Positions 22,341 through 33,719 of a stretch of DNA of 64,000 nt are shown in pieces. A program made the position numbers and the translations under genes. Origin of the DNA: Chlorella sorokiniana (lineage: Eukaryota; Chlorophyta; Trebouxiophyceae; Chlorellales; Chlorellaceae). Every line of letters starts with the position of its first letter. The stretch's first letter is position 1. Location: the NCBI GenBank assembly GCA_025917655.1, contig CP084620.1, forward strand, positions 2,170,001 to 2,234,000, given 5' to 3'. The notes under the pieces are model-generated. The model was not told the origin of the DNA. It searched no databases and was given only the letters and a program-made list of their open reading frames with translations.

Positions 22341-24160
22341 TCACATCCGCAGCTCCTTGCAAGCAATCACGCGGCACCTGCTGCCATCACTCTCGCTTGG
22401 CCCGCCGCTCCATGATGGCAACCACGCCCCGCAAAGCGACGCCATGTAGGCCGTCACCAGGGCCAGCGCGGCGGTGCGGGAGGCAGCCAGGGTGTTGAAC
22501 GCTAGGTTGACCGCCCGGTCAGCAGGTTGGCGGCCAGGAAGAGGGGCATCATGGCGACGCTGACTGCCGACAGCAGGCGGGGTGGGGTGCCGGGCAGGGC
22601 GATGTCGGCCGCCAGGAAGAGCAGCAGGCACTGCAGGTTCAGCGCCAGCATCCACAGCACGTAGGCCGCGTTGCAGGCACGCCGCGACACAGGCTGCACC
22701 CCGCCGCCACGAGCCAGTAAGCCAGCCAGAGCGCCGCCACGCCGCTCGCCAGCCCAGCCAGCAGGTGCAGCGCAGGGCCTCGCGGCGGCGGCTGCCCAGC
22801 ATGAAGCCGGATGGTCAACCCGCCGCCCCGGCTGCTGCCAGCCTGCTGCGCGGCGGCGGTTGCTGCTGCCGCTGCGGTCGCCAGGCGGTGCGCCGCGTGC
22901 CCGGCAGCCGTCCCTAGCAGCTGCAGTGCCCAGTAGCCGGGCAGCGACAGCAGCCCCTCCTTGTTGGCCACCAGCCAGCCGCCGCTGCGTTCATCCGAGT
23001 GCACCACCTCAATCAGGCCGCCGGCAGACAGGCCCCACTGGTGTGCGGCCAGCGCGCCGCCGCCGACGGCCGCCGCCACGCCGCCGCTGCGCAGGGCCCC
23101 GGGCGCCAGCAGGGCCAGCATGCGCAGCGTGGCTAGCGTGAGGAAGAAGTTCCAGCTTGCACCGTACTCGCTGGCGTGGTGCTGGTAGTCCACGGCGCCT
23201 GTGGCCAGCGCACGGGCCAGGCCTGCGGTGTGGGGCAGAGCAGTTAGCCGCCCGTCGTGCGCAGAGGGGCGCAGCCTGCAGAGCCGCATGCTGCGCCTCG
23301 GGTGGAAGGCAGAGGCCCGGCTGCCCAGGCTCACCTAGCGCCGCCAACGCCAGCGCTTGCAACGCCCGCCGCCGCCAAGCGGGGCCTGCTGCTGCTGGCC
23401 GCCCGGCTGGGCCCTCCCTGCCGCTGCGGCGCGCGCCGCTGCTGCCATGCCGTGGGCCAGGCCGCTGGCCGCCACAAAGGAGCCCACCCCGGCATCCATG
23501 AGCCCTGTGCCGTGGGCCTCCGCCTTGGCAAAGCGGCGGGGGAAGGCGGGGAAGTCCACCCCCAGGATGGCGATGCAGGTGAGGAGCATGAGGGAGGCGC
23601 GGTAGGCCGACAGGGAGCCCCTGCGCATGGCAAGCGCAAGCGTGAGAAGACGCAGGGGCGGCAACAGACTGGAGATGCTGGGCCAAACTGGAGGATTTGG
23701 CACGAGCTCGAGCCAGGATGGCTGCGCAGCGTCAGCGACCCCGCAGCCTGCACCTAAGGTGGACATTCTGCGGCCCGCCGGCCAGGCAGGCTCACATGAG
23801 AACTTCAGGTAGCGGCCGTCGACGAGCATAACTGCCGCGCTGCTGCCACTCGCTGCCGTGCTGCGTGGCAGTAAGGGCTGCAGCCAGCGTTGCGCTGCCG
23901 CCCAACACCGCTGTGGGAGACGCCAGGCTGAGCAGGTACGCCACCTGGGGCAGCACAAGCACAGCAAACTCAAAAGCCAGCCCAGCGATGGTGGGGCGAG
24001 CTGCGTGGAAGAGGCCGGCCCCGCTGGCGGCAGGGTGCCGCAGGAGGCGCCACAGCAGCAGCAAGATCACGGGAGTCGAGGCTAGAACCGACACTTCGGT
24101 CAACGTGGTGCCCTCATGGCCAGAGACGAAAGCTTCCTTTTGCTGGCGCAAGCTCAACAT
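22341..24160 (-). CDS. PIGW: GPI inositol acyltransferase PIG-W/GWT1
   Basis: PIG-W/GWT1 is a multi-span ER protein that acylates the inositol of glucosaminyl-phosphatidylinositol during GPI-anchor synthesis. ATG 24160 opens '[19 protein letters not shown]', matching the family's conserved K-x-x-FVSxxxGT N terminus. The second conserved block is very clear: '[19 protein letters not shown]' followed by '[16 protein letters not shown]'. Later come '[17 protein letters not shown]' (the H-x-SEYG-x-HWNFF motif), '[17 protein letters not shown]' and the last spans '[16 protein letters not shown]' and '[13 protein letters not shown]'. The GWT1 active region normally has HWNFF; here the His position is Ser (ASWNFF). 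A one-base slip at the C run 22514-22516 separates 'LLTG' from 'AVNLAFNTL'. Four or more introns are present. Confidence 0.9.
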
Positions 24161-24612
24161 TCGGAGCGTCGTTGCAGCGAGGGTTTAAACGTAGCGGGAT
24201 AGTTCTCCTGAGTATTTGATGATCTTGAAGACTATCGATTCATGCGAAAGGTCTTGAATAAGCCCAGACTCTGTTCAACTGGGCAGCTCAGCGCACGCAG
24301 CACCACCGCCGCCACCCGCTCCCTCTGATACTCCATTTGCAGGCCTGCGCATCAATTCCCCAGCTTGCTGCCATTGTACTAAAACTACGTGAAGTGCTCA
24401 GATAACACGGTGCAAAAGCAGAAAGAAAAAGGCAGGGGAGCGGCAGGGCATGGTGAGTTCAGTTTGTGCTGCTGGTGACGTCAGGGGGCATCAGTGAAAT
24501 GCAGGTGTATTTCTTGTGCAACTATCGCTGGGCACCATCCTAAGTGTTCCTACAAACAGATTGTGCTGCAGCTGCTGCTTCCATAGCAAAACATAAACGT
24601 CATGTGCCGCAG
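24161..24612. other. Spacer between PIG-W and GPN3
   Basis: This 452-base stretch is less GC-rich than the genes. It holds the PIG-W promoter and the GPN3 3' UTR, both minus strand. No open frame with family similarity and no repeat was seen. Confidence 0.55.
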
Positions 24613-26384
24613 CTAGTAGTCCGGCCCCTCATCCGGCTCTGCAAAGTCGCCCATCTCCTGCGTCTTCACGTCCTGGTCCTCCCCGTACTGCAGCAGCTCA
24701 GCAAGGCGGTACGCAATCACGAGATGGGCCCACCCAGCCGGCAACAGGATGCCAGTTCGTGGGCAGAGAATCCGGAAGGGTGCTGCCCCTGCCCACCTGT
24801 ATTGCCATGTCTATCTGCAGCAGCAGGTCCTCTATGCTCTCCTCGTCGGAGATGTCCAGCGGGGTGAAGGTGACCATGGAGAAGTCGTCCAGAAGCTGCA
24901 CCACCGCGTCGTTCAAGCGCCGAAAGTGGGGCGCCGTCTGCAGGGGACAGGGGAGGGCCGGGAAGGCAGGGCGCTTCAGCCAGGCATACCTCTGCAGTCG
25001 CGCCGGTGCAGCCTCGACCTGCCGCTCCTGCTCGCCTGCTTGTCCAGCTCGTGCCGCATCTCCAGCGGGTCTGGGAAGCGGAAGGAGTCCAGCGCGTCCT
25101 GCGACAGTTGGTTGGCCCCTCAACCACCTGATCAGGCCTTGGCATGGCGCATCCTACAGCCCAAATGCTACAACACGCACCTCCTCCACAGCCTCCCTAA
25201 CTTGTCCCCTCAACCTCCAGCTCACCTTGTTCTTGATGAGGTCCACCTTGGTGAGGACGTTCATGTGGGGCAGCTCCAGCTGAACCATGGCGCTCAGCGC
25301 GCTCAGCGTGCCCGCCACAAACTTGGGCATCTCCGAGATGAACTGCGAGTCCAGGCAGTACACCTGCAGACGCAAGACCACCCAACAAGACTGCTCAGCA
25401 GCGCAGGTCTCGGCACACAGCGGCGTACCAAGCGCGCCTCATCAGCAACCAAACCTCATATCTGAGCATGCGGGCAGGGCAAGGCGGGGCAGGCACCGCA
25501 GCGCACCACGCAGATCTGCCATCCATCGCGTTTCAGGTAGTCCACGAATGTGCGGAACACGGTGAGGTGCGAGTACAGCTCAATCTGGCCGGGGCAGTCG
25601 AATAGGAGGTAGTCGTCGTCGCCGTAAGGCTGCAACCACAGAGGCAGGCAGGTTTAGCGCCCGACATGCCCAGGATTGTGAGGAAGTGGTGAATTGCTGA
25701 TCCTGGGGGCCTCCTGCACTACATGCAGTCACGTGCGTCCCAGCATGCGGCGACAGCCACCCTTACGGCCCACCTCCAGCTCCTCCCCCAGCCACTCCTC
25801 CAGGTTGTCCTCCAGGTACTCCATGCAGTACAACAATCCCCTGCGGTACAGATTTGATGGTTAAGACCCAAAGTGGTGCAGCAGTCCACTGTGCATATGC
25901 CTGAAAGGAGGGCGACGGCCCGACCGCACCCATTGGGCCCCAGCTGCATCTCCTCCATCACATCATCCAGCGTCACCAGGTCCCGCACATCGATGGACAC
26001 AGGGTACTTGAACTCCTCAGCAGCAGGATCTGCGGGGGTCGTAACGGGGCGAACGAGAGCGCAGGCATTGCACTCCTCCACCGTGTCGAACCGAGTTTCC
26101 ATGCCAGCCAGCCCCCTCTTGGCTTTGCAGAAGCCCGAATGCTCACCAAGGTTGACAACATGTACAGGCCGATTGATCGCATCACAGTGCTGCTTTATGG
26201 TTTCACAATACGTGGACTGCAGGGCCAAGGCAGGCTTAAAGATATGTTGCGACGACAGTCGGGACACAACCTGTGGCGGCGGCAGCGCCGGGAGGACGGG
26301 TGCTGCCTCTTCCTGGTGCTGTGGGTCTGAGCAGCTCACCTTTCCGCTCCCCGCGGGTCCCACTACGAGCTGAGCAAATCGCAT
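24613..26384 (-). CDS. GPN3: GPN-loop GTPase 3
   Basis: GPN3 is a small GTPase that, with GPN1, assembles and imports RNA polymerase II. ATG 26384 gives '[15 protein letters not shown]', the family N terminus with Walker A. An exon joins '[14 protein letters not shown]' and 'PVHVVNL' to '[18 protein letters not shown]'. The defining Gly-Pro-Asn loop is in 'MQLGPNG', followed by '[16 protein letters not shown]', G3 '[17 protein letters not shown]', '[16 protein letters not shown]', the G4 element '[11 protein letters not shown]', and '[18 protein letters not shown]'. The C terminus '[15 protein letters not shown]' separates GPN3 from GPN1 and GPN2. An in-frame ATG at 26408 would add eight residues. 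Its presence near RPB12, an RNA polymerase subunit gene 7 kb away, is probably coincidental. The gene is divergent from HisHF. Confidence 0.93.
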
Positions 26385-26671
26385 TGGCCAACTGCGCAAC
26401 CCAGGCACGGCTCTGCTGTCTCGAAGCGCTATGCGCTCATATGCCCTGACGAGAATGCTGTAAAGAAACAGTGACGGTGTGTCTGTGAAGAATAAGTGAC
26501 GAAGAAGCTTGCATGACGCCTGATTAGAGCCTGAAAAAGGACGAGGTGGAAAACGCAGTGCTCTTCCCCAGTTTGGGAGCGCAATATATGCAACTGCAAT
26601 TCATCAGGCTCCATTGCGTCTCCGTGATTGTTGGAGGCTATAGGGAAGGCCATAGGGCGCTGCCAGATACA
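26385..26671. promoter_or_regulatory. Divergent promoter, GPN3 / HisHF
   Basis: This 287-base head-to-head interval is noticeably AT-richer than the flanking exons. It has no coding support and no motif I can name. Confidence 0.5.
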
Positions 26672-29600
26672 ATGGCGTCGGCCGCCTCGACGTCAGGGCG
26701 CAGCCTGGGCGGATCTAGCACGCCTACAATGACAACGAATGGAAATTCTGGCTTGCGAAAGCTGAAGGCCCCAATGCAGTGCCGCAGTCGCGGTTGCAGG
26801 ACTCTGGCATGTAGGGCAGGCAAGACTTGAGGGCTGGTCGCGCTCTCGAACTGCATAATGCCGCCGTTGCAGCTCTGCAGGGCGACATTTGGCTAGCTAC
26901 AAGACGCGGCAGCTTGATTGGCAGCTGGCTGCCGCCGCTGCCGCCAACGGTCTGCCTTTGTGCATTCGCCCTTCCTGGCTTCAGCTGCTGCGCCAAAGGA
27001 GGTCACGCTGCTGGACTATGGTGCTGGCAACGTGCGCAGCGTGCGCAACGCCATCAAAAAGCTGGGTTGGACCATCAAGGATGTGCGCTGAGCTGCCGGG
27101 CGATGGAGTTTGCTGCCCGCTGGCATGCTTCGCTGCCCGTTCAACAGAGCCATGCCCGGCAAAGGTGTGGGCAAGGTGCTCCCAACCCCACCCATGTGCC
27201 CGGCCGCACCCCGCACCCCGCGCCATGCAGGTGGAGAGCGCGGCCGACATTGCCGCCGCCGACAAGCTGATTTTCCCGGGGTGGGCGCCTTTGGGCAGGC
27301 CATGGAGATCCTGCGGCAGCGCGGCTACACCCAGGCCCTCAAGGACTACATCCAGTCGGACCGCCCCTTCTTCGGCATCTGCCTGGGCATGCAGCTGCTC
27401 TTTGACGGCTCCGAGGAGAACGGCGGCTGCGAGGGCATGGGCCTCATCCCCGGCGCCGTCACCCACTTCGACACCAGCAAGGGGCTGCCCGTGCCGCACA
27501 TCGGCTGGAACGACCTGATCCAAAAGTGAGGCGTGCTTGGGTTGCGTGCCGGCTTGGGGAGCATAGTGTTGCCGCCGGGCCGCTGTGAAAGGGAGCCACA
27601 CCGCTGCACGCCAACGCTGCCCTTCCGCGCCCGCCCGCAGGCACCCCTCCACGCTGCTGGGCCTGGTGGACGACCGCCGCGTGTACTTCGTGCACTCCTA
27701 CCACGCCACCCCCAGCCCGGAGGTGCGGCTTGCGACGGAGCGCCGCGCACAAGCGCGCGCAGCCCCCGCCTGCCTGGACCCGGGTGCCTGTCGGCTGCCT
27801 GGGCTGGCTTAGGAGCGGGCCTGGGGCCGGGCGCCTCTCTTGCATGGCGCCCATCGCCACTACCCTCCTGGCCCTGGCCGCCCAGCCCGCGCGTCGGTGT
27901 GCTGCACCACCCCGCAGAACTCCGAGTGGGTGCTGGCCACCTCCGACTACGGCGGCGAGTTTGTGGCGGCGGTGCAGCGCGGCAACGTGAGCGCCACCCA
28001 GTTCCACCCCGAGAAGAGCGGCGCCGCGGGGCTGGACGTCCTCCGCGCCTTCCTGGAGCCTGAGGCGGTGGCAGCCGAGGCTGCGGCGGCGGCGGCGGCC
28101 AGCAGCAACGGTGAGGACTGCGCGCAGTGATTCCGCCCCCTCCCACCTTGGCGCACAAGCTGCGCTGTCGCTCACCTTCTGGGGTCAGTTGCTATCGACT
28201 CTGTGAGTGACGTGTCAGCTCACAGGGACCTCCCGCCCCGTGCCTGCGCCGCCTCCCTGCCGCACCCTGCAGGGCGCCCGCGCGGCCTGGCCAAGCGCGT
28301 AATCGCCTGTCTGGATGTGCGGGCCAACGACAGCGGCGACCTGGTGGTCACCAAGGGCGACCAGTACGACGTGCGAGAGAGCAGCAGCGGCGGAGAGGTG
28401 GGCGCGGGGTCGGGAGCCAGGGCTGGGGCTGGGGTGCGCCCGACAACAGGCATGTGGTTGAGCCTTGCAAAGCGAGGCGTGCGGCAGTGCTGCCCACCTG
28501 CACACGTTGCCACGCCCAGCCCTTGTCTTGCCCTTCACGCATGCGCTCAGGTGCGCAACCTGGGCAAGCCTGTTGAGCTGGCGGGGCGCTACTTTGAGGA
28601 GGGCGCCGACGAGGTCACCTTCCTCAACATCACGGGTGCGCGCTGCCGGGGGGGATGGCTGTATCGGGGAACAGGTGCGGCATTGAGGGCAGGGTAGTGG
28701 CGGGGGTGTATGGAGGGGAGATGGAGGTGCCTGTTCTGTCTGGGCACTGGCCATAGCTGTGAGCCCCCACCCCCCTCCCCTCCCCCTGCCTCCCTCCCCC
28801 AGGCTTCCGCGACTTCCCCCTGGGCGACCTGCCCATGCTGGAGGTGCTGCGCCAGGCGAGCGAGGGCGTGTTTGTGCCCCTCACCGTGGGCGGCGGCATC
28901 CGCCCCTTCACCGACCCCTCGGGCCGCACCTACTCCGCGCTGGAGGTGGCCGCGGAATACTTCAGGTGGCGGCGGCGCCGGGGGGCGCCGCGTTTCCAGC
29001 GCTTCGTCTTCAAGCGAGGTTGCTGGTTCTCAACATGCGTGCCTGCCGCTGCCTTGATGGTACCAGCCAGCCTCGACCTCTCCCCGCGACACACACACCC
29101 CCACCCTTGCACACCCGCGCCCTGCCCAGGTCTGGCGCCGACAAGGTGTCCATCGGCAGCGACGCCGTGTTTGCGGCGGAGGCCTACCTGGCAGCGGGGG
29201 AGCCAAGGACGGCAGCACCGCCATCGAGCAGATCTCCCGCGTCTACGGCGCCCAGGCCGTGGTCGTATCCATCGACCCGCGCCGCGTGTACGTGGCGGCG
29301 CCCGCAGACACCCACCATGCGGTGGTGGAAACCAGCAAGCCAGGTGCGGGGCCGGGGGCATGGCAACCGCCTGCTGCCCTGCCGGGGTGGTCGTCGCCGT
29401 GTTCAAGTGGAGTTGGTTCTCAGGGCGGCAGGGAGGGAGGCGTGGCGAGCGGCACAGGGCGCGACGCGGCCCACCCTGCATGCAGGCCCCAACGGCGAGC
29501 GCTACTGCTGGTGGCAGTGCACGGTGAAGGGTGGGCGCGAGGGGCGCGACGTGGACGCCGTGCAGCTGGCCAAGGTGGGGTGGTGGGGTGGGATGTGGGG

Positions 29601-30193
29601 CGATTGGGTGTCCTGGTCTGCTCGGCGATGCGGTAGGCGCAGCGTGCTCTGCCCTTCCCCCGGGCTGGACCCCTGCATACTGATTGCGCACGCGCCTCCC
29701 TCCCCCTCCCCACAAAAACACACACCACAGGCTGTGGAGGACCTGGGCGCGGGCGAGATCCTGCTCAACTGCATCGACAACGACGGCGCGGGCCAGGGCT
29801 TTGACATTGAGCTGGTGGACGCCGTCTCATGTGAGGGGCTGCGCCCAGTGCCGGCTGTCGCTCTGTGTGCTCGCGTGCATGTGTGCGCGGGGCTGGTGGG
29901 TGGGGGGCTCACAAACGGTTGTCCGTAGGCTGCTGTTGCACGCGCTGCCAACAAGTTGCAGGCTCCATTACTTACCAAGCCTGCCGGCTGCCCCCCCCGC
30001 ACCTTGCAGCCGCGGTGACGATCCCCGTGATTGCCAGCAGCGGCGCGGGCGCCCGGAGCACTTTTCCGAGGTGTTCCGGAAGACCAAGGCGGCGGCGGCG
30101 CTGGCGGCAGGCATCTTCCACCGCCGCGAGGTGCCCATTGCCGCGGTGAAGGAGCACCTCAGCAGCAGCGGCATCCCCGCGCGCACTGCGTGA
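26672..30193 (+). CDS. HISN4: Bifunctional imidazole glycerol phosphate synthase HisHF
   Basis: HisHF is the plastid enzyme of histidine synthesis that couples glutamine hydrolysis to closure of the imidazole ring, releasing AICAR. Twelve exons (26672-26810, 26985-27082, 27231-27525, 27641-27722, 27918-28110, 28273-28397, 28551-28635, 28803-28965, 29130-29343, 29486-29574, 29731-29830, 30010-30193) join in consistent phase. Exon 1 encodes a Ser/Thr/Arg-rich transit peptide. The amidotransferase half has '[18 protein letters not shown]', nucleophile Cys in '[10 protein letters not shown]', and the His-Glu pair in 'QFHPEKSG'. The cyclase half has catalytic Asp in '[11 protein letters not shown]', 'VGGGIRPF', 'KVSIGSDAV' and the second Asp in '[12 protein letters not shown]'. 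One-base slips occur at runs 27278-27281, 29196-29200 and 30052-30054; in each case the domain resumes. Confidence 0.95.
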
Positions 30194-30471
30194 GAGGCTG
30201 CTGTCGGCAGTCCCACATGGTTTTAACGCTGCTCCCCGCCGCTGCTCCCTGGCACTGGTTTCCTGCTCGCTTCTGCTCCCCCTCACCTCCCCCTTTTGCT
30301 TTGTTACTGACTTGCCTTCTCTTCACGACAGCTTGCTCCGTACCAACACTGTGAAACAAGCAGCACTTCTCGTAATGCTCGACAAAGAAGGCTTAATTAG
30401 CAGGTCAAGCTTGCACATGAACAGCAGGCCGTGGCACACGCGGCTGCACGGCATGGTTTGCGGGGGCCGCG

Positions 30472-32156
30472 CTACCGCGGCAGCTTGGCGGGCACTTCGG
30501 GCAGCATGCCCAGCGTGGCGGGGGGCACATAGTAGAGCACCACCGAGGAGGAGGCCACCACGATGCCCAGCCCCATCTGCAGCGTGGGCTGCAGCGAGAA
30601 GAAGGCGATGGAGGCGAGGGTGGTGAGCAGCATGGCCAGGCTGGTGGCGTACACCTTGACAATCGAGTCGGCAAACTTCATGACCCACGACACCAGCAGG
30701 CCGCTGCAGCCGCGCAGCAGGGGGCAGGGGCGCAGGGGTGAGTGCGCTGGTGCTGGCGGGCACGCGCAGGCAGGCGTGTCAGCAGTCACGGAGCAAGCCG
30801 GGGGTGGGCGCAGTGGGGCAGCGATGGCAGAGGGCTGGCCTCCAGGTGGGCCGCGGCTGCCCCCAGCTGGCGGCACTCCCCACCTGAAGGCCAGGTTGGC
30901 CACCACCAGCCAGGTCACAAAGGAGTAGCCCTCCAGCAGGTTCCACACGCCCGCAGGGGACCGCGACTTGCTGCAAACGCAGCGGCGGCAGCACCCGGGT
31001 GTCAGGCGTGTGCCCCGGGCCTGGGGCTGTCAGTGGCACATGCTGCCCGGGCATCCCGTGCAGCCCTGCCCATCCCCCCACACCTGTGCACCAGGTTGGC
31101 AAAGTTGAAAACGGCGCCAAAGCCGTAGAGCAGCATGTTCTGCCAGTACAGCGTGTCGTTGTTCTTCTTCAGCACCCACTCCGTGTACACGGCCGCCACC
31201 GCCGACAGCAGCGCGCTCACCACGCCATACACGTAGCCCTGGTCGGCGGAAGGAGGGGGTGGCGATGCGTTAAGAGGCTGGAGTTGCAAGATACCTGGCA
31301 AACCAACCCAGCCCAGCAGACGCAGTCACCCAGCACGTGGCTATACCCACCCACCCAGAGTTGCCTGCCCTGCGCCCCCGGCCGGCCGCCCCCCCATCAC
31401 ACGCACACGCTCTTGTGCGCGCAGCTGCCACCTACCATGAATGGGGCGTGCAGCACCGACTGCACCGTGCCCTGCGAGCAGTCGGTGTTGATCTGGCTGG
31501 TGGCGGCGCCTGTCATGAGCAGCAGCAGCGCCAGCCACTGCAGGCGCGACAGGTGGCGACGCAGCGCCAGGCGCAGCAGCAGGCCGGTGCTGACGATCTT
31601 CAGGTTGCCCAGGATCTGGTAGGTGGCAGGGTCCACGTACTGGAGGAAGAAAAACTGCGGGGCAGGGAATCAAGGAGCGAGGGCGGCAGCTGGAGGGATG
31701 GGCCACCGCGGCCAGCGGGGCGTGAGAGCTGGCGTGCGCTCGGTGGCATACTGCGCGCACCCGTCTTGCAAGGGCACCTTCCCAACATACTAATGGCCCC
31801 TGCGTGCCCACCTCTCACGCGCGCTCGCGCCCCCGCCGCGCGCCCGCGCACAAGCCCCATACCTGCACGTTGTTGTGGAACATGTATATGATTGAGGGGA
31901 CGATGAAGAGGGCCACGGTGCGCCAGTCGCGCGTCACGCGGATGGACGCCGGGTCGGCGGCGCGCTGGCGCTCGAGCAGGAAGTAGGAGATGCAGAGCTT
32001 GGTCAGCTCGGCCAGGAAGGGCACGGTGGCAAAATCGTACGCGTAGCCGCCCCCCGTCTTGCTGGCGGCGGTCAGCAGGCCCTGGGAGCTGGTCAGCACG
32101 GTGAGCAGCGCCGCCATGAGCAGCGTGCCCGGCGCAAAGGTGACGACGCCGCTCAT
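30472..32156 (-). CDS. CMP-sialic-acid-type nucleotide-sugar transporter
   Basis: This is a Golgi nucleotide-sugar antiporter of the DMT/NST fold, closest to plant 'CMP-sialic acid transporter 1' proteins. Plants lack sialic acid, so its natural substrate may be another CMP- or UDP-sugar. ATG 32156 opens 'MSGVVTFAPGTLLMAAL'. Family motifs are 'LLTVLTSSQGLLTAASK', 'YDFATVPFLAELTKL', 'SIIYMFHNNVQ' joined to 'FLQYVDPATYQILGNLK' (the invariant YQ-x-x-GNLKI motif), 'YTEWVLKKNNDTLYWQN', 'LLEGYSFVTWLVV' and 'KFADSIVKVYATSLAML'. Five or more exons encode about ten membrane spans. It ends in a short 'EVPAKLPR' tail at the stop 30472. The gene is convergent with HisHF (278 bases between stops). Confidence 0.92.
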
Positions 32157-33106
32157 GGCTGCGGGCGGGCTGCCTTGTCTGCTGCCGACCAGGGGCACCC
32201 GCTCTCCTGCCTCCGCCTCAGCTGCCGCGGCTCCAGGTGTGGCCAGCCTGACTGCAGTAGAAGGGCTGCTCCGGGTGTGCCGGATTACTGAGAAGGCACC
32301 GCTTCACAGGCAGGCAGGCTCAGTTGCGCCGTCGCTGTGGCTGCTGGGGATGGTTGAGAACGGCGTCCACTTGGTGGCCGTTGGCGGACGCAGCCACCCC
32401 CGCCGTGTGGCTTGTGGCTCGTTGCAGAAAACACCAGCAACTTCCACCTTCAATAATGCTTGTAAATAGAGGAAATGAGCCTTGAGGAGTCCCAGTTGGA
32501 TCGTAAACAATTCAAGCAGCGGCTTGCCGCTCAGCAATTGGCTGAAGAACAAACCAATGGCTACAGGTGTACAGGCCGCCTGGAGAGGGAAAAACGCCTG
32601 CAGGATGCCGTGTGGACCAACATCAGAGCCGGGTCTCAATCAGGCCTGTACTGTCGAAATGCACGGCTTGTGAGGGCCTCAAGCTGTTTGGGTGGCTGGT
32701 GGTGCGTTCAGAAGCACTGCCACTTCGTCAGAGCGCGATCCCAGCCTTCACTAGCGTTTTAGCTCGCTTCCACGGCCTTGCCCAGCCTTCGCCGAGGTGC
32801 GAAAGTCTGCAGCTGTCTTCGTTGAAATGCCCTCCCTATCGCTGATGCAGTCTTCGCACGACTCCTCGCACTGCGTTATGCGCACGCTGTCTGCATGCCA
32901 TTTGCAAGTGCTGCTGCTCCCTGGCATGCGCTTTGCACTTTTCATTTGCATGCTCCTATGTTGGAAGGAACACTGGGAAGGTTCAATCGGCAATGACCGC
33001 CTTCCCCTCATCCTGCCGCCGCCGCCTTTCGCTGTTGTGCCCTTTTGCCGTCTGCAGGAAACGCCCTGCTACCCGCACCCTGCTGCGCCACCACCAGCAA
33101 GTGGAC
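32157..33106. promoter_or_regulatory. Long divergent spacer, sugar-nucleotide transporter / RPB12
   Basis: At 950 bases this is the longest gene-free stretch in the window. It must contain the promoters of both flanking genes and, on the RPB12 side, a possible noncoding leader exon. Short open frames occur but start at non-ATG codons and show no family similarity. No repeat or RNA gene was seen. Confidence 0.45.
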
Positions 33107-33289
33107 ATGCAGCCAGTAGGGTATGGCGCACCGGCGCCTACTGGACCGGCACAGGTGGCATACATCTGCGGCGACTGCGGCACGGAGAACACACTGAAGC
33201 CTGGCGATGTGATCCGCTGCCGCGAATGTGGCTACCGCATTCTGTACAAGAAGCGCACCAAGCGAGTGGTGCAATATGAGGCCCGATGA
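33107..33289 (+). CDS. RPB12: RNA polymerase subunit RPB12 (RPABC4)
   Basis: This is the small zinc-ribbon subunit shared by RNA polymerases I, II and III. ATG 33107 starts a 60-residue protein, the usual size. It has a short Gly/Pro/Ala leader, then '[15 protein letters not shown]' and '[18 protein letters not shown]', giving the four zinc ligands CxxC...CxxC, and ends 'KRVVQYEAR', the hallmark C terminus. The coding region is one exon. A CTGCAG acceptor-like site near 33057 upstream suggests an intron in the 5' UTR. It faces the nucleoredoxin-like gene tail to tail. Confidence 0.95.
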   Translation: MQPVGYGAPAPTGPAQVAYICGDCGTENTLKPGDVIRCRECGYRILYKKRTKRVVQYEAR

Positions 33290-33719
33290 TGGTGTGCGAG
33301 CTGCCGTTTCTGTGCCAGCACGCCAACAAGCTGCTGCACATGTGCATTGTTCCAACGTGCAAGCCGGCCTAGGATGATACCACCTAACTTCTCACAACGG
33401 TCTTCTGAGCCAAAACCAGGCTGAAAACTGGTCATGCTAATCTGAGGCCTCTGGATCTCTTGCACAAGCTGCACACATGCATTGGCTGCTGTCCTGCTTT
33501 ACCCAGAACATGCTGCAGTGGAGGTGCACACTTAGCTAGGCTGAGCTGTAGGTCTTTGTGACCCTGTGTTGCAGGTTGGCGTTCCACCAAACATCAGGCA
33601 CAGAGAGTGGGTCAGTCTGAAGAGAGAAAAGAGCAAGACGGTAGAGTAGGGCAGCATTGTACCACCCAGCCTAGGCAGGTACCATACACTTACACTTAAT
33701 GTACATTTATTTGCAACCT
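33290..33719. other. Convergent spacer, RPB12 / nucleoredoxin-like
   Basis: This 430-base AT-richer spacer holds two 3' UTRs. Forward TTACA at 33690-33694 is a minus-strand TGTAA poly(A) signal close behind the nucleoredoxin-like stop. No gene was seen. Confidence 0.5.

Noticed and set aside
32304-32639. A 111-codon minus-strand frame with a hydrophobic N-terminal stretch
   Set aside because: It begins at a TTG, has no ATG in context, no family similarity, and lies in the probable 5' region of the nucleotide-sugar transporter.
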